A DNA stretch of 51,743 bases from Gallionellaceae bacterium (GTDB lineage: Bacteria; Pseudomonadota; Gammaproteobacteria; Burkholderiales; Gallionellaceae). Each line of letters starts with the position of its first letter. Position 1 is the first letter of the stretch. A model generated the notes under the pieces. It had not been told where the DNA came from. It made no database searches and saw only the letters and a program-made list of their open reading frames with translations. A program made the position numbers and the translations under genes. The stretch spans positions 1,698 through 53,440 of the forward strand of contig VIKH01000005.1 in the NCBI GenBank assembly GCA_008080515.1, read 5' to 3'. This document shows positions 9,073-17,788 of this stretch, in pieces.

Positions 9073-11210
9073 TGCAATGTCTCCGCCAGTTTCTTCAACG
9101 CCACGTAATCGGTTTTGCCCGTGCCCAGCAGGGGCAGCGCATCCACACGATGAATCTTGCGCGGCACGGCGATCTCGGGAATACCTAGCGTTTTGGCGGC
9201 AGCGGAAATCGCATCGCGCGTCAGCGCGGCATCGGTGGTGAACAACACGATGGCTTCGCCGCGCGCGCCGTCGGCTTGGGTCGAGGCACCATGCATTGCG
9301 GCGGGCGAGGCCTTTACCGCCAGTTTTTCCACCACTTCCAGCGACACCATTTCTCCCGCAATTTTGGCAAAGCGTTTGACCCGCCCGACGACGGAGACGA
9401 AACCGTCGTTATCGATAGCAACCACATCGCCGGTTTCGTACCACCCGTCGCCCGCATCGGAAGAGGGCGGTTGCAGTTGTCCCGGCGCATCGTAGCGGTA
9501 ATAACCGGACATCACGTTGGGGCCGCGCACATGCAGCATGCCGCCCTTATCGATGCCTGGCACGGGAATCAGGCGATGTTCGATGCAGGGCAGCAACTGG
9601 CCTACCGTGCCACTGCGATAAGCCATCGGCGTATTCACCGCCAGCACTGGCGCGGTTTCGGTCGCGCCGTAACCCTCTAGTATGCGGATGCCGAATTTTT
9701 CGAACCACAGTTCGCGCACCGCAGCGGAGAGTTTTTCCGCACCGGCGACGACATAGCGCAGCCGGTAGAAATCGTAGGGGTGGGCGAACTTGGCATAGTT
9801 GGCGAGGAAGGTACTGGTGCCGAACAGCACGCTGCAATTGCGGTCGTAGGCGATCTCGGGGATGACGCGGTAATGCAGCGGGGTAGGGTACAGAAACAGA
9901 TTCATGCCGGTCATGATAGGCAGCAGTGCGCCGCCCGTCAGCCCGAAGGAATGGAAGATCGGCAGCGCGTTCAGCACCTTGTCGTCTGCCGAGAAGTCGA
10001 TGACCGAGCGCACCTGTGCGATGTTGGACAGCAGGGCGCGATGCGATAACACCACGCCTTTAGGCTTGCCTTCGGAGCCTGAGGTGAACAGCACAACCGC
10101 CGTGCGGGAAGGGTCGCAATGTTTTTCCATGGTGCGAGGAAACAGCATGCCGAGCAATACCCACAGCTTGTCGCCCGCCGTCAATGTCGGCTGCAAGTCT
10201 TCCAGATACAGGACTTGCACACCATGCATTGCCGCCACATCGTCTGCCAGTTTCGCCTGCTCGATGAAGGCGCGCGAGGCAAAGATAGTACGGATATTCG
10301 CTGCCGTGCAGGCGTCCTGCATGCCGCCCGCACCGGCCTTGTAATTCAGCATGGCGGGAACGCGGCCTTGTGCGCTGACGCCTATCATCATGCACACCGT
10401 AGCGGCGAGGTTGGGCATCAGGACGCCGACGCATTCATCCGCCGCGCTGTGCTTTGCCACGAGCCGCCCAAGGCCCAGCGTCATCTTGAGCAGGTCGCTG
10501 TAGGAATACTCGATCTGCTTCATGTCCTCGACCACGCGCCGGTTGCGCCCGTAGATCGACATGGCGTCGATCAAACCGGAATAGAGTGTTTGTCTGGGCT
10601 GCGATTCGAAGATCATCTTCTGCATCAAGCGACGCATGGCTTCTCCGGCTTTATGGCGGCGCTGCTTGGCGGTGGGTTCATCGGGCATGGCGATGGCGGT
10701 AGTGGCCAATGCCGAAATCGTGACGCGCGGGAACATGCGGCGCGGGGCCTTGCCGGAGATGCGGCTGAAATAGGTGCGCGCCGGGCCATCCAGGCGTACC
10801 GGAAGTATGGTCGCGCCGGTTCTCGCGGCAACGAACGCCGGGCCGTCGTACACCTTCATCAGTGAGCCCGTTTGCGTGATTCTCCCTTCTGGAAAAATCA
10901 CCACGGGACGACCGGATTCAACCAGCTTAATGATGCGCTTGATCGCCATCGGGCTGGTCGGGTCAACGGCTAGATAATCTGCCAAGCTCAACACCATGCG
11001 GAAGAAGAAGCTGCGCGTGACGCCGGTATGCACCACGAAGACCGGATCGAACGGCAGGTAAAGACCCAGCAACAAGCCATCCAGAAATGATTCGTGGTTG
11101 GCGATAACAAGCAGCTTGCGGGTGTCGATGTTTTTATCCAGCCCGGACACGCGCACACGAAACAGCAGTTGCAGCAGAGTCCTTAGCACCAGTCGAATGA
11201 CGGCTCTCAT
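9069..11210 (-). CDS. aas: Bifunctional 2-acylglycerophosphoethanolamine acyltransferase / acyl-ACP synthetase
   Basis: This 713-residue protein has two domains. The N-terminal PlsC-type acyltransferase shows the HX4D motif (H39-D44, NHESFLD) and FPEGR near residue 105. The C-terminal AMP-forming acyl-ACP synthetase shows the phosphate-binding signature FTSGSEGKPKG near residue 373 and an EGYGATETAP motif. Together they activate a fatty acid on acyl carrier protein and transfer it to lysophospholipid at the cytoplasmic membrane. The gene overlaps both neighbours by ATGA junctions: the hydrolase-like gene upstream and lplT downstream. Length agrees with enterobacterial Aas. No defects are visible. 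Confidence 0.93.
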   Translation of the reverse strand: MRAVIRLVLRTLLQLLFRVRVSGLDKNIDTRKLLVIANHESFLDGLLLGLYLPFDPVFVVHTGVTRSFFFRMVLSLADYLAVDPTSPMAIKRIIKLVESGRPVVIFPEGRITQTGSLMKVYDGPAFVAARTGATILPVRLDGPARTYFSRISGKAPRRMFPRVTISALATTAIAMPDEPTAKQRRHKAGEAMRRLMQKMIFESQPRQTLYSGLIDAMSIYGRNRRVVEDMKQIEYSYSDLLKMTLGLGRLVAKHSAADECVGVLMPNLAATVCMMIGVSAQGRVPAMLNYKAGAGGMQDACTAANIRTIFASRAFIEQAKLADDVAAMHGVQVLYLEDLQPTLTAGDKLWVLLGMLFPRTMEKHCDPSRTAVVLFTSGSEGKPKGVVLSHRALLSNIAQVRSVIDFSADDKVLNALPIFHSFGLTGGALLPIMTGMNLFLYPTPLHYRVIPEIAYDRNCSVLFGTSTFLANYAKFAHPYDFYRLRYVVAGAEKLSAAVRELWFEKFGIRILEGYGATETAPVLAVNTPMAYRSGTVGQLLPCIEHRLIPVPGIDKGGMLHVRGPNVMSGYYRYDAPGQLQPPSSDAGDGWYETGDVVAIDNDGFVSVVGRVKRFAKIAGEMVSLEVVEKLAVKASPAAMHGASTQADGARGEAIVLFTTDAALTRDAISAAAKTLGIPEIAVPRKIHRVDALPLLGTGKTDYVALKKLAETLQ

Positions 11211-11923
11211 TTCTTTTCCCCATATTGGTTATTATTTTGAACACGTCCATCAAACACCAATTGCATTTGGCCATCCCGCAGCAAGCTCGCCGGTGTAACT
11301 GTCTCGCGTTGCCAAGGGATACTGCCAAAATACCACACTCGCCAAAAGGTTTGGTCGGCCTGTGGATTGCGGTTCAGCAATGTAGAAAAGTTCTCGATTT
11401 CACCCAGTTTTACGCCGACGGCTTCGTCCAGCACCTCGCGCACATAGCGAGAACAGAATTGCCGGCGCGAATGCAGGTCGAATCCCGCGTCATACAAGAT
11501 TCCACGACGCGCCGCCACAGCTTGTTTGAGTTTGCTTTGTTGGTGTTGATCAAGCCGGGCAGGCAACCTGGTTATCGCCACGCGCCCTTGGTCAGAGCGC
11601 TCGACGAAGCGTGACCAGGTCGTTTCGCCCGAAAACGGAACTCTGCTTTCTGCGATTACCGGCTCGGCGCCAGTTACGTCAGTCACCATGCCGACATGGT
11701 TTGTCCAACTGGACGTGGTATCGGCCACTTTCCTGAACGGTAGCGACGGAATCTGAATGAACACCACATCGCCAACTTCAAGTTTCTTTCCAAGTTCGCT
11801 GGCACTCATCTGCACACCTGGCGGTGCTTGATCGACAGGTTGGGCTGTACATGGAATTGCGGTGCTCAGCAAAACAGCAGTCATCAGGAATGCTTGCGAC
11901 AGGCGATTGAGTGTGATGGGCAT
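11207..11923 (-). CDS. Exported YiiX/YebB-like permuted papain-fold hydrolase
   Basis: This 238-residue protein has an N-terminal signal peptide (residues 1-27, ending near PCTAQ). It then shows the permuted NlpC/P60 pattern: a GDVVFIQ strand at 51-57, a candidate catalytic histidine H76 in TNHVGMV, and a candidate catalytic cysteine C157 in RRQFCSRYV. This order (His before Cys) is that of the YiiX/YebB/YaeF group of amidase-like proteins. Its stop overlaps the aas start, so it leads a three-gene unit with aas and lplT. Co-transcription suggests a role in envelope lipid or peptidoglycan repair, but the substrate is not known from sequence. Confidence 0.72.
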   Translation of the reverse strand: MPITLNRLSQAFLMTAVLLSTAIPCTAQPVDQAPPGVQMSASELGKKLEVGDVVFIQIPSLPFRKVADTTSSWTNHVGMVTDVTGAEPVIAESRVPFSGETTWSRFVERSDQGRVAITRLPARLDQHQQSKLKQAVAARRGILYDAGFDLHSRRQFCSRYVREVLDEAVGVKLGEIENFSTLLNRNPQADQTFWRVWYFGSIPWQRETVTPASLLRDGQMQLVFDGRVQNNNQYGEKK

Positions 11924-12046
11924 GTAAGCGATCTCCGCTTATTGAAAGTGGTGCCAGAGTAATCGCAGGTATCGAAAAATAAAATGATTGACCGGTAAAG
12001 ACGCGAAACATAGACTGCAACGTATCAATTAACGATACTTCTCGCC

Positions 12047-12778
12047 ATGACTGAACCTGCTCGATTGATTTCGACCATCAAGAAACAACTGAAGAGCCAA
12101 GGTATGACTTACCGCGACGTTGCCTGCGCACTCAGGATTTCCGAACCCAGCATCAAAAGAATGTTCGCGTCCGGCAGGCTTACCGTTGACCGCCTGGTGC
12201 AGATCAGCAACCTTCTCGGATTTACCTTGGCGGAGCTAACCAAGGAAGCCCAGGCTGGGCAGATTCGCTTGCGCACATTGACAGAGAAGCAAGAGCGCGA
12301 ATTGGTATCAGAACCCAAGTTATTGCTGATCGCAGTTTGTGCGCTGAATCACTGGACGACGAGTGAGATCATAGATTATTACCGCGTGAGTAACGCGGAA
12401 TGCATAAAGTACCTGCTGCGTCTCGACAAGCTGCGCGTCATTGATTTGCTGCCTGGAAATCGAATCCGCATCAATGTTTCGCGAGATTTTGACTGGTTGC
12501 CGTCCGGCCCGATCAAACAGTATTTTCAGGATCGGGGGCAGGGCGATTTCTTAAAGAGCAAGTTTGCGCAAGAGGATGAGGCAATGGCATTCGTGCATGG
12601 GATGTTTACCGATCAGGCTCTGGCAAAAATGCTTGACGAGTTGCGCCGATTGCGCCAGAAATTTGCCGAATTGCATGAAGAAAGTTTGTCTGCGCCGTTA
12701 AGCAAGCGACGTGGTATTGGTCTTTTGCTGGCAATGCGCGGATGGGAACCACTGGACTTTACCAAGTTGCGCCGTTGA
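12047..12778 (+). CDS. XRE-family transcriptional regulator
   Basis: This 243-residue cytoplasmic protein has an N-terminal helix-turn-helix of the Cro/C1 type (residues about 9-63, with MTYRDVACALRISEPSIKRM as the recognition region). A longer helical C-terminal region of unknown ligand specificity follows, containing a second winged-helix-like segment around residues 95-140. It is divergently oriented from the hydrolase-aas-lplT operon, with 123 bases between the starts, so it may regulate that operon; this is inference from position. No gene is visible in the 282 bases that separate it from the next gene. Confidence 0.75.
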   Translation: MTEPARLISTIKKQLKSQGMTYRDVACALRISEPSIKRMFASGRLTVDRLVQISNLLGFTLAELTKEAQAGQIRLRTLTEKQERELVSEPKLLLIAVCALNHWTTSEIIDYYRVSNAECIKYLLRLDKLRVIDLLPGNRIRINVSRDFDWLPSGPIKQYFQDRGQGDFLKSKFAQEDEAMAFVHGMFTDQALAKMLDELRRLRQKFAELHEESLSAPLSKRRGIGLLLAMRGWEPLDFTKLRR

Positions 12779-13060
12779 AACTCCCGAGATGCAGGCGAGT
12801 GGAGAATTGCCAAGTATCAGAACTGCATCAGTGCGATGGGAATGATTTGAAGTTTTTCGGCAACGATGTGTAGTCTTTCAAGTAGCCGGAAGCAATTGAG
12901 TGTCGCGGGTTGAGTTGTTGACACATACCGGCTTGTCGGGTAGTTTTGGGAACAGGGGCGTTGAAGCCTCTACCCCGATAATATTGACCAACCTTGCTTT
13001 GGTGCGGCAATGCGGCGATGGCCGGATTGCGCATCGCCCGATCCAGCATATTTTTCCCCC

Positions 13061-13996
13061 ATGAGTACTGCCAGACGCTATGTGCTGATTTCCCCTTGTC
13101 GCGATGAGGCCGACTACATGCGGCGGACGCTGGACTCTGTGATCGCGCAGACGGTGCGCCCGGCGAAGTGGGTCATCGTGGACGATGGCTCGACCGACGA
13201 GACGCCGCAAATATTGGCGGAATACGCAAAACAGCACGGCTGGATCGAGATCTTGACCCGCAGCAACCGGGGGCGGCGCGCGGTCGGCCCCGGCGTGATC
13301 GAGGCGTTTTATGAGGGGTACGCCGCCGTCAAGGCGGCGGATTTCGATTACATCTGCAAGTTCGATCTCGACCTGGAAATGCCTCCCCGTTATTTTGAAA
13401 TCCTGATGGAACGGATGGAACAGCAGCCCCGCCTCGGCACATGCAGCGGCAAGCCGTACTTTCCCCACCCGGTCACCGGCGCGCTGATCAGCGAGATGTG
13501 CGGAGACGAAATGTCGGTGGGCATGACCAAGTTTTATCGCACCCGGTGCTTCGAGGAAATCGGCGGTTTCGTGCGCGAAGTGATGTGGGACGGGATTGAT
13601 TGCCACACCTGCCGGATGAAGGGCTGGATCGCCCGCAGTTGGGACGAGCCGGAACTGCGCTTTCTGCATTTGCGCGCCATGGGGTCGAGCCACAAGGGCA
13701 TCCTCACCGGGCGGCAGCGCCACGGCTTCGGCCAGTATTTCATGGGCACCTGGTTTCCCTATATGGCCGCCAGCGCGGTGTTCCGCATGACCCGCCCGCC
13801 GCTCATCGTCGGGGGCATGGCGATGTTGTGGGGGTATGTGAAGAGCTGGGCAAAGCATCTCCCCAGATACCAAAACCCGGAATTCGTGCGGTTCCTGCGG
13901 GCTTACCAGAAACGCTGTCTGCTGGTGGGCAAGAAAAAAGCCACGGAGGAGCTTGACGAACAGATCCTGGCCGCAGCCCGGCGAGCGCAGCCGTGA
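13061..13996 (+). CDS. Family 2 glycosyltransferase
   Basis: This 311-residue protein has a GT-A fold typical of family 2: VDDGSTDET near residue 40 binds the nucleotide, and FDLDLEMP near residue 106 supplies the DxD metal-binding motif. It is predicted to transfer a sugar from a nucleotide donor during surface polysaccharide assembly. The C-terminal region has one or two hydrophobic stretches that could associate with the membrane. The start is the ATG at 13061; the open frame extends upstream but without similarity. Its stop overlaps the GTG of the following WecG/TagA-type transferase (GTGA), so the two are coupled. Donor and acceptor are unknown. Confidence 0.82.
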   Translation: MSTARRYVLISPCRDEADYMRRTLDSVIAQTVRPAKWVIVDDGSTDETPQILAEYAKQHGWIEILTRSNRGRRAVGPGVIEAFYEGYAAVKAADFDYICKFDLDLEMPPRYFEILMERMEQQPRLGTCSGKPYFPHPVTGALISEMCGDEMSVGMTKFYRTRCFEEIGGFVREVMWDGIDCHTCRMKGWIARSWDEPELRFLHLRAMGSSHKGILTGRQRHGFGQYFMGTWFPYMAASAVFRMTRPPLIVGGMAMLWGYVKSWAKHLPRYQNPEFVRFLRAYQKRCLLVGKKKATEELDEQILAAARRAQP

Positions 13997-14787
13997 ACGC
14001 GCCGCAGTCCGCCCCGGATTTTGTGCGGATCGAAGAAGTGCCGTTCGTGGCGCTGCGATTGCACGAGGTCGTCGGTCTGATTATCCGCAGGCATTCGGAA
14101 GGCTGCGGCGGCTGGGTGGTAACGCCCAATCTCGATATTCTGCGGCGCATGATGCTGGATCGCTCTTTCCGCGCACTCGTCAATTCGGAAACCACGCTTT
14201 ATACGGCAGATGGGATGCCGATCGTCTGGTTGAGCTATCTGCTGGGTACGCCTCTCCCCGAGCGGGTTGCCGGTTCGGATGTTTTTGTCGAACTCGTGGC
14301 CGAAGCCGCGCGAAGCGGCAAGTCGGTTTATCTGTTGGGTGGCACGCCGGGCGTCGCGGAAGTGGCCGCCGGAATTCTGCTGGAAAGATTTCCCGCATTG
14401 CGCGTGGCGGGCTGCTATGCGCCGCCGTTCGGCTTTGAGCGCGACGCGGAAGAGATGGCCAAGATACGCCGGTTAATGGAAACGACGCGCCCGGACATCG
14501 TATTTGTCGGGCTGGGGTCGCCCAAGCAGGAGCAACTGATCGCCGCGCTGCGCGAGTTGCTGCCGCGCTCGTGGTGGCTGGGGATAGGCGTGAGCTTCAG
14601 CTTTGTGGCGGGGGATGTCAAACGCGCGCCGGTGTGGATGAGAAAAGTCGGCCTCGAGTGGTTTTTCCGCGTCCTGCAGGAGCCCAGACGTTTGTTCAAA
14701 CGTTATTTCATCATCGGCATCCCGTTCGCGATCAGGCTGTTTGCGCGCAACTTGCTGCGGCGAATGGGGCTTCCGCCCAAGGAATGA
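13993..14787 (+). CDS. WecG/TagA/CpsF family glycosyltransferase (GT26)
   Basis: This 264-residue protein matches the WecG/TagA/CpsF family. TPNLDILRRM near residue 44 and ADGMPIVW near residue 72 form the N-terminal half, and VGLGSPKQEQL near residue 170 is the signature of the donor-binding half. Family members add a second sugar, often N-acetylmannosamine or its acid, to a lipid-linked sugar in cell-surface polymer synthesis at the inner membrane. A GTG start overlaps the stop of the GT2 gene, so both enzymes probably act in the same exopolysaccharide pathway. The C-terminal basic, hydrophobic tail would dock on the membrane. Confidence 0.88.
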   Translation: MNAPQSAPDFVRIEEVPFVALRLHEVVGLIIRRHSEGCGGWVVTPNLDILRRMMLDRSFRALVNSETTLYTADGMPIVWLSYLLGTPLPERVAGSDVFVELVAEAARSGKSVYLLGGTPGVAEVAAGILLERFPALRVAGCYAPPFGFERDAEEMAKIRRLMETTRPDIVFVGLGSPKQEQLIAALRELLPRSWWLGIGVSFSFVAGDVKRAPVWMRKVGLEWFFRVLQEPRRLFKRYFIIGIPFAIRLFARNLLRRMGLPPKE

Positions 14788-14809
14788 GCCCCTTTGATTG
14801 CATTCACCA

Positions 14810-15784
14810 ATGAAGCGCGGTACTTCCGAGTTTGACTTGATCCAGCGTCACTTCACGCGCCCCGCGCCAAGCGCGGTGCTGGGGGTGGGCGATGATGCCG
14901 CGCTGTTGCGCGTTGCTCCGGGGATGGAGCTGGCGGTATCCACCGACATGCTGGTTTCCGACACCCATTTTTTCCCCGACGCTGACCCTTTCCTGCTCGG
15001 GCACAAGACGCTGGCGGTGAATCTGTCGGACATGGCGGCGATGGGCGCACAACCGCGCTGGGTGTTGCTTTCCCTGGCGCTGCCCGAAGCCTGCGAAAGC
15101 TGGCTGGAGCGCTTTAGCGCCGGATTTTTTGCGCTGGCCGAACCGCATGGTGTGGAGCTGGTCGGCGGCGATACCACGCGCGGGCCGCTCAACCTGTGTG
15201 TGACCATCATGGGCGAAGTGCCGCAAGGCGCTGCGCTGCGGCGCGATGGCGCAAAGATCGGTGACGATATCTGGTTGTCCGGCACGCTGGGGGCGGCGGC
15301 GCTGGCGCTGGCGCACCGGCAGGGAACCGTGCGGTTGCCTCCCGCAGACTTCGCCGCCTGTGCCGCAGCGCTTTACCAGCCGCTGCCGCGCGTGGCGCTG
15401 GGGCTGGCGCTGCGCGGGGTGGCGCACAGCGCGATAGATATTTCAGACGGCCTGCTGGCCGACCTCGGGCACATTCTGGAAAGCTCCGGCATTGGGGCGG
15501 AAATAGCCTTCGATGCCTTGTCGGTTTCGACCGCGGTCCGTTCGCTGCTTTCGCGGGGAAGCGGGGAGGTGGCGCGGCGCTGCATTCTCGCCGGGGGCGA
15601 CGATTACGAGTTGTGCTTCACCGCGCCGGTTATACACCGCGCCGCAGTGGAAGCCATTTCCGCGCGGCTTAACCTGCCGCTAACGCGCATCGGGTCTGCT
15701 GTGGCGGGCAGCGGCTGCATCGTGCGCGGCCCGGACGGCGGCGCGATTCACCTAGAAAAATCTGGCTATGACCACTTCCGCTGA
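14810..15784 (+). CDS. thiL: Thiamine-monophosphate kinase
   Basis: This 324-residue protein phosphorylates thiamine monophosphate to the active cofactor thiamine diphosphate. It shows the PurM/ThiL-fold metal- and ATP-binding motifs GVGDDAALL near residue 26, [11 protein letters not shown] near 48, GGDTTRG near 119, [12 protein letters not shown] near 212 and [10 protein letters not shown] near 263. The ATG at 14810 fits the usual N-terminus (SEFDLIQ); a TTG four codons upstream is less likely. It lies directly upstream of pgpA, a common arrangement in proteobacteria. The protein appears intact. Confidence 0.94.
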   Translation: MKRGTSEFDLIQRHFTRPAPSAVLGVGDDAALLRVAPGMELAVSTDMLVSDTHFFPDADPFLLGHKTLAVNLSDMAAMGAQPRWVLLSLALPEACESWLERFSAGFFALAEPHGVELVGGDTTRGPLNLCVTIMGEVPQGAALRRDGAKIGDDIWLSGTLGAAALALAHRQGTVRLPPADFAACAAALYQPLPRVALGLALRGVAHSAIDISDGLLADLGHILESSGIGAEIAFDALSVSTAVRSLLSRGSGEVARRCILAGGDDYELCFTAPVIHRAAVEAISARLNLPLTRIGSAVAGSGCIVRGPDGGAIHLEKSGYDHFR

Positions 15785-15889
15785 CGATCATGGCGCAAGC
15801 CACCCCAAACCATGAACTCTCCGCGCCATGATCGTTCCCTCACCCCCGTTCCCCCTCTCCCGGAGGGGGACGGTAAGCCGCTGCGCGAG
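15784..15889 (+). repeat. Composite palindromic repeat, copy B, over the pgpA start
   Basis: A perfect 13-base inverted repeat (ACGATCATGGCGC at 15784-15796, complement at 15823-15835) encloses a 26-base loop with GCCACCCC-N5-ATGAA. A GC-rich palindrome (CCCTCTCCC / GGAGGGGGA, about 15836-15870) and GCTGCGCGAG at 15880-15889 follow. The annotated ATG of pgpA (15812) lies in the loop. Compared with copy A at 810-912, the stem arms differ by paired, compensatory changes. Confidence 0.78.
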
Positions 15890-16387
15890 AATCACTATGG
15901 TCTGCGCGTCCAGCCATCGTGGGGTTTCATCTTGAGCCACCCCGCACATTTTATTTCCTTCGGCTTTGGCAGCGGCCTGTTTCCCGGCTCGCCCGGCACG
16001 GTCGGCACGCTGGTCGCCTTCCCGCTTTACTGGTATCTCGCGCCGCGCCTGACCGACGCGCTGTTCATCCTGGTGCTGGTGTGGGCATTTGCCATCGGCG
16101 TGTGGGTATGCGACAGAACCGGGCGCGCGCTGGGCGTGGCGGATTACGGCGGTATCGTGTGGGACGAGATCGTGGCCTTTCTGCTGGTGCTGTTTTTTAC
16201 CCCGGATGGCTTCTTCTGGTCGCTGCTCGCCTTCTCGCTGTTCCGCCTGTTCGACATCGCCAAGCCACCGCCGATCCGCCACTATGACCGCACTTGGCAC
16301 GGTGGCCTCGGCGTCATGTTCGATGACATTCTGGCAGCCGGTTACACGTTGCTGTGCCTGGCGCTGGTGAAGAGTTTTCTGGTGTAG
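15812..16387 (+). CDS. pgpA: Phosphatidylglycerophosphatase A
   Basis: This 191-residue membrane protein dephosphorylates phosphatidylglycerophosphate to phosphatidylglycerol. It has the PgpA pattern: GFGSGLFPGSPGTVGT near residue 52, IVWDEIVAF near 111, and GVMFDDILAAGY near 167, with acidic catalytic residues in DE and DD. About four hydrophobic segments are present. The first ~30 residues (LTPVPPLPEGDG region) are encoded by a dispersed repeat and are unlike typical PgpA N-termini. The annotated ATG sits in the loop of a hairpin and has no clear ribosome binding site. Translation could instead start further in, for example at a TTG at the residue before SHPAHF. Confidence 0.88.
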   Translation: MNSPRHDRSLTPVPPLPEGDGKPLRENHYGLRVQPSWGFILSHPAHFISFGFGSGLFPGSPGTVGTLVAFPLYWYLAPRLTDALFILVLVWAFAIGVWVCDRTGRALGVADYGGIVWDEIVAFLLVLFFTPDGFFWSLLAFSLFRLFDIAKPPPIRHYDRTWHGGLGVMFDDILAAGYTLLCLALVKSFLV

Positions 16388-16396
16388 CAACGGGCG

Positions 16397-17050
16397 ATGC
16401 GCGCATGGCTATTCTTCCCGCTGCTGGCCTGCCTGTTCAATCCGGCGCATGCGGAGGAATTCTCCGCCAGGGTCGTGGCGGTGCTGGATGGCGATACGGT
16501 GCTGGTGCAGCGGGGCTCGCGCAACAGGCAGCCGGTGAAAGTGCGCCTGGCCAGTATTGACGCACCGGAAAAGGAGCAGGCGTTTGGCATGGCGTCCAAG
16601 CAGTCGTTATCCGAACTGGTGCTGAAAAAGCAGGTGCGCGTGAGCGGCCAGGCCACCGACGATTACGGCAGGCTGGTGGCGCATCTGGTGGCGGACGGGC
16701 GCAGCGTCAACGAGGAGCAGGTGCGGCGCGGCATGGCGTGGGAGTATTCGCGCTTTCATGGCGACCGGCATTACGTCGCGTTGCAGAGCGAGGCCCGGCA
16801 GGCGCGGCGCGGCCTGTGGGCGCAACCCGACCCGATGTCGCCGCAGCAGTGGCGCAAGCTGCATGCGACCACGCAGCCCCCGCAGCGCACCCCTGCGGTG
16901 CGGGGCTATGCCTGCGGCAGCAAACGCTACTGCTCGCAAATGGTTTCCTGCGACGAGGCGCGATTCCACCTGACGCACTGCAAAATAAAGACGCTGGATC
17001 AGGATGGCGACGGGATGCCGTGCGAGAGCTTGTGCGCCGTTAAGAAATAA
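16397..17050 (+). CDS. Secreted staphylococcal-nuclease-type thermonuclease with Excalibur domain
   Basis: This 217-residue protein has a signal peptide (1-19, cleaved near AHA-EE). The SNase fold spans about 21-145, with active-site residues D31/D33, R50 and E58 and an R92-containing YGRLVA strand. The C-terminal part (about 170-217) has RGYACGSKRYC followed by DQDGDGMPCE, the calcium-binding Excalibur motif, with several cysteines likely to form disulfides in the periplasm or outside the cell. It should cut DNA or RNA in a calcium-dependent way. It follows pgpA by 9 bases, so it may be co-transcribed. The next gene downstream is convergent. Confidence 0.88.
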   Translation: MRAWLFFPLLACLFNPAHAEEFSARVVAVLDGDTVLVQRGSRNRQPVKVRLASIDAPEKEQAFGMASKQSLSELVLKKQVRVSGQATDDYGRLVAHLVADGRSVNEEQVRRGMAWEYSRFHGDRHYVALQSEARQARRGLWAQPDPMSPQQWRKLHATTQPPQRTPAVRGYACGSKRYCSQMVSCDEARFHLTHCKIKTLDQDGDGMPCESLCAVKK

Positions 17051-17095
17051 TCTCGAGCTTTGATCGGGCCGGTACTGCGGTTCACGCCGCTCCGG

Positions 17096-17788
17096 TCAAG
17101 GGAGTTTGCCCGCTGCCACCATGCGGTTGAACAACTGCGGGCGGGACACCCAGATCAGGACGTCGTCGAAAGACGTGGAGGGTGTGTCGCTCTGGTAGAT
17201 GCCGCCGGTGGCCTCGAAGCCGGTGTTCTGCCCATCTGCAGCAAGGTTGTTGCCGGTGGAATACACGATGGCAACCGGGCGCTCCGTGGTGCTGGTCATG
17301 CTGTTTCCGCTGTTGTCGCGGATGACGAGTGCGTCGGTAGAAAAGCCGGTGGTCAACGTGAACGGCGTACCGGAGTTGCTGAAATTCCGATCCGTGCGGT
17401 AGCGCCAATACCCGATCCAGGCGGAGCTGGCGCTGTTGCGCTTTTCGCCCCATGCATCGGTTTCCGCTACACCCAGCGTTTTCCACGGCAAATAGCCTTC
17501 TGCCGCAGGGCTGGCGCTGCATGTTGCATCCGCCAACCCGTAGTTTGCGTTGGCGGGGTCAGCCTGGGTGCTCGGGCAGGGCAGGGTGCCGTTAATGATG
17601 GCGTAACCTATCAGGGCCTGCTGTATGTCTTCCAGTTGCTTGCGGGTTTCATTCCTGCGTTGCTGCTCGATCTGGCTGGAAAGTGTAGGGAGCAAGCCGG
17701 CCAGCAGCAATGCCACGATGGCGAGTACGATGGCCATCTCGACCAGCGAGAAGCCGGATTCAGGCTGATGATGTCTTTTGTGGCGCAT
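17096..17788 (-). CDS. Type II-like prepilin or pseudopilin
   Basis: This 230-residue protein has a class III (prepilin) leader with cleavage before the F of GFSLVEMAIVLAI, followed by the hydrophobic N-terminal helix. The globular part has LPCPSTQADPANANYG and a GYLPWKTLGV motif that also occurs in the gene immediately upstream. The start at 17788 overlaps the stop of that gene (TAATG), so they are coupled. It is likely processed by a PilD-type peptidase and assembled into a type IV pilus or type II secretion pseudopilus. No other pilus or secretion gene is visible nearby. The cargo or substrate is unknown. Confidence 0.75.
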   Translation of the reverse strand: MRHKRHHQPESGFSLVEMAIVLAIVALLLAGLLPTLSSQIEQQRRNETRKQLEDIQQALIGYAIINGTLPCPSTQADPANANYGLADATCSASPAAEGYLPWKTLGVAETDAWGEKRNSASSAWIGYWRYRTDRNFSNSGTPFTLTTGFSTDALVIRDNSGNSMTSTTERPVAIVYSTGNNLAADGQNTGFEATGGIYQSDTPSTSFDDVLIWVSRPQLFNRMVAAGKLP

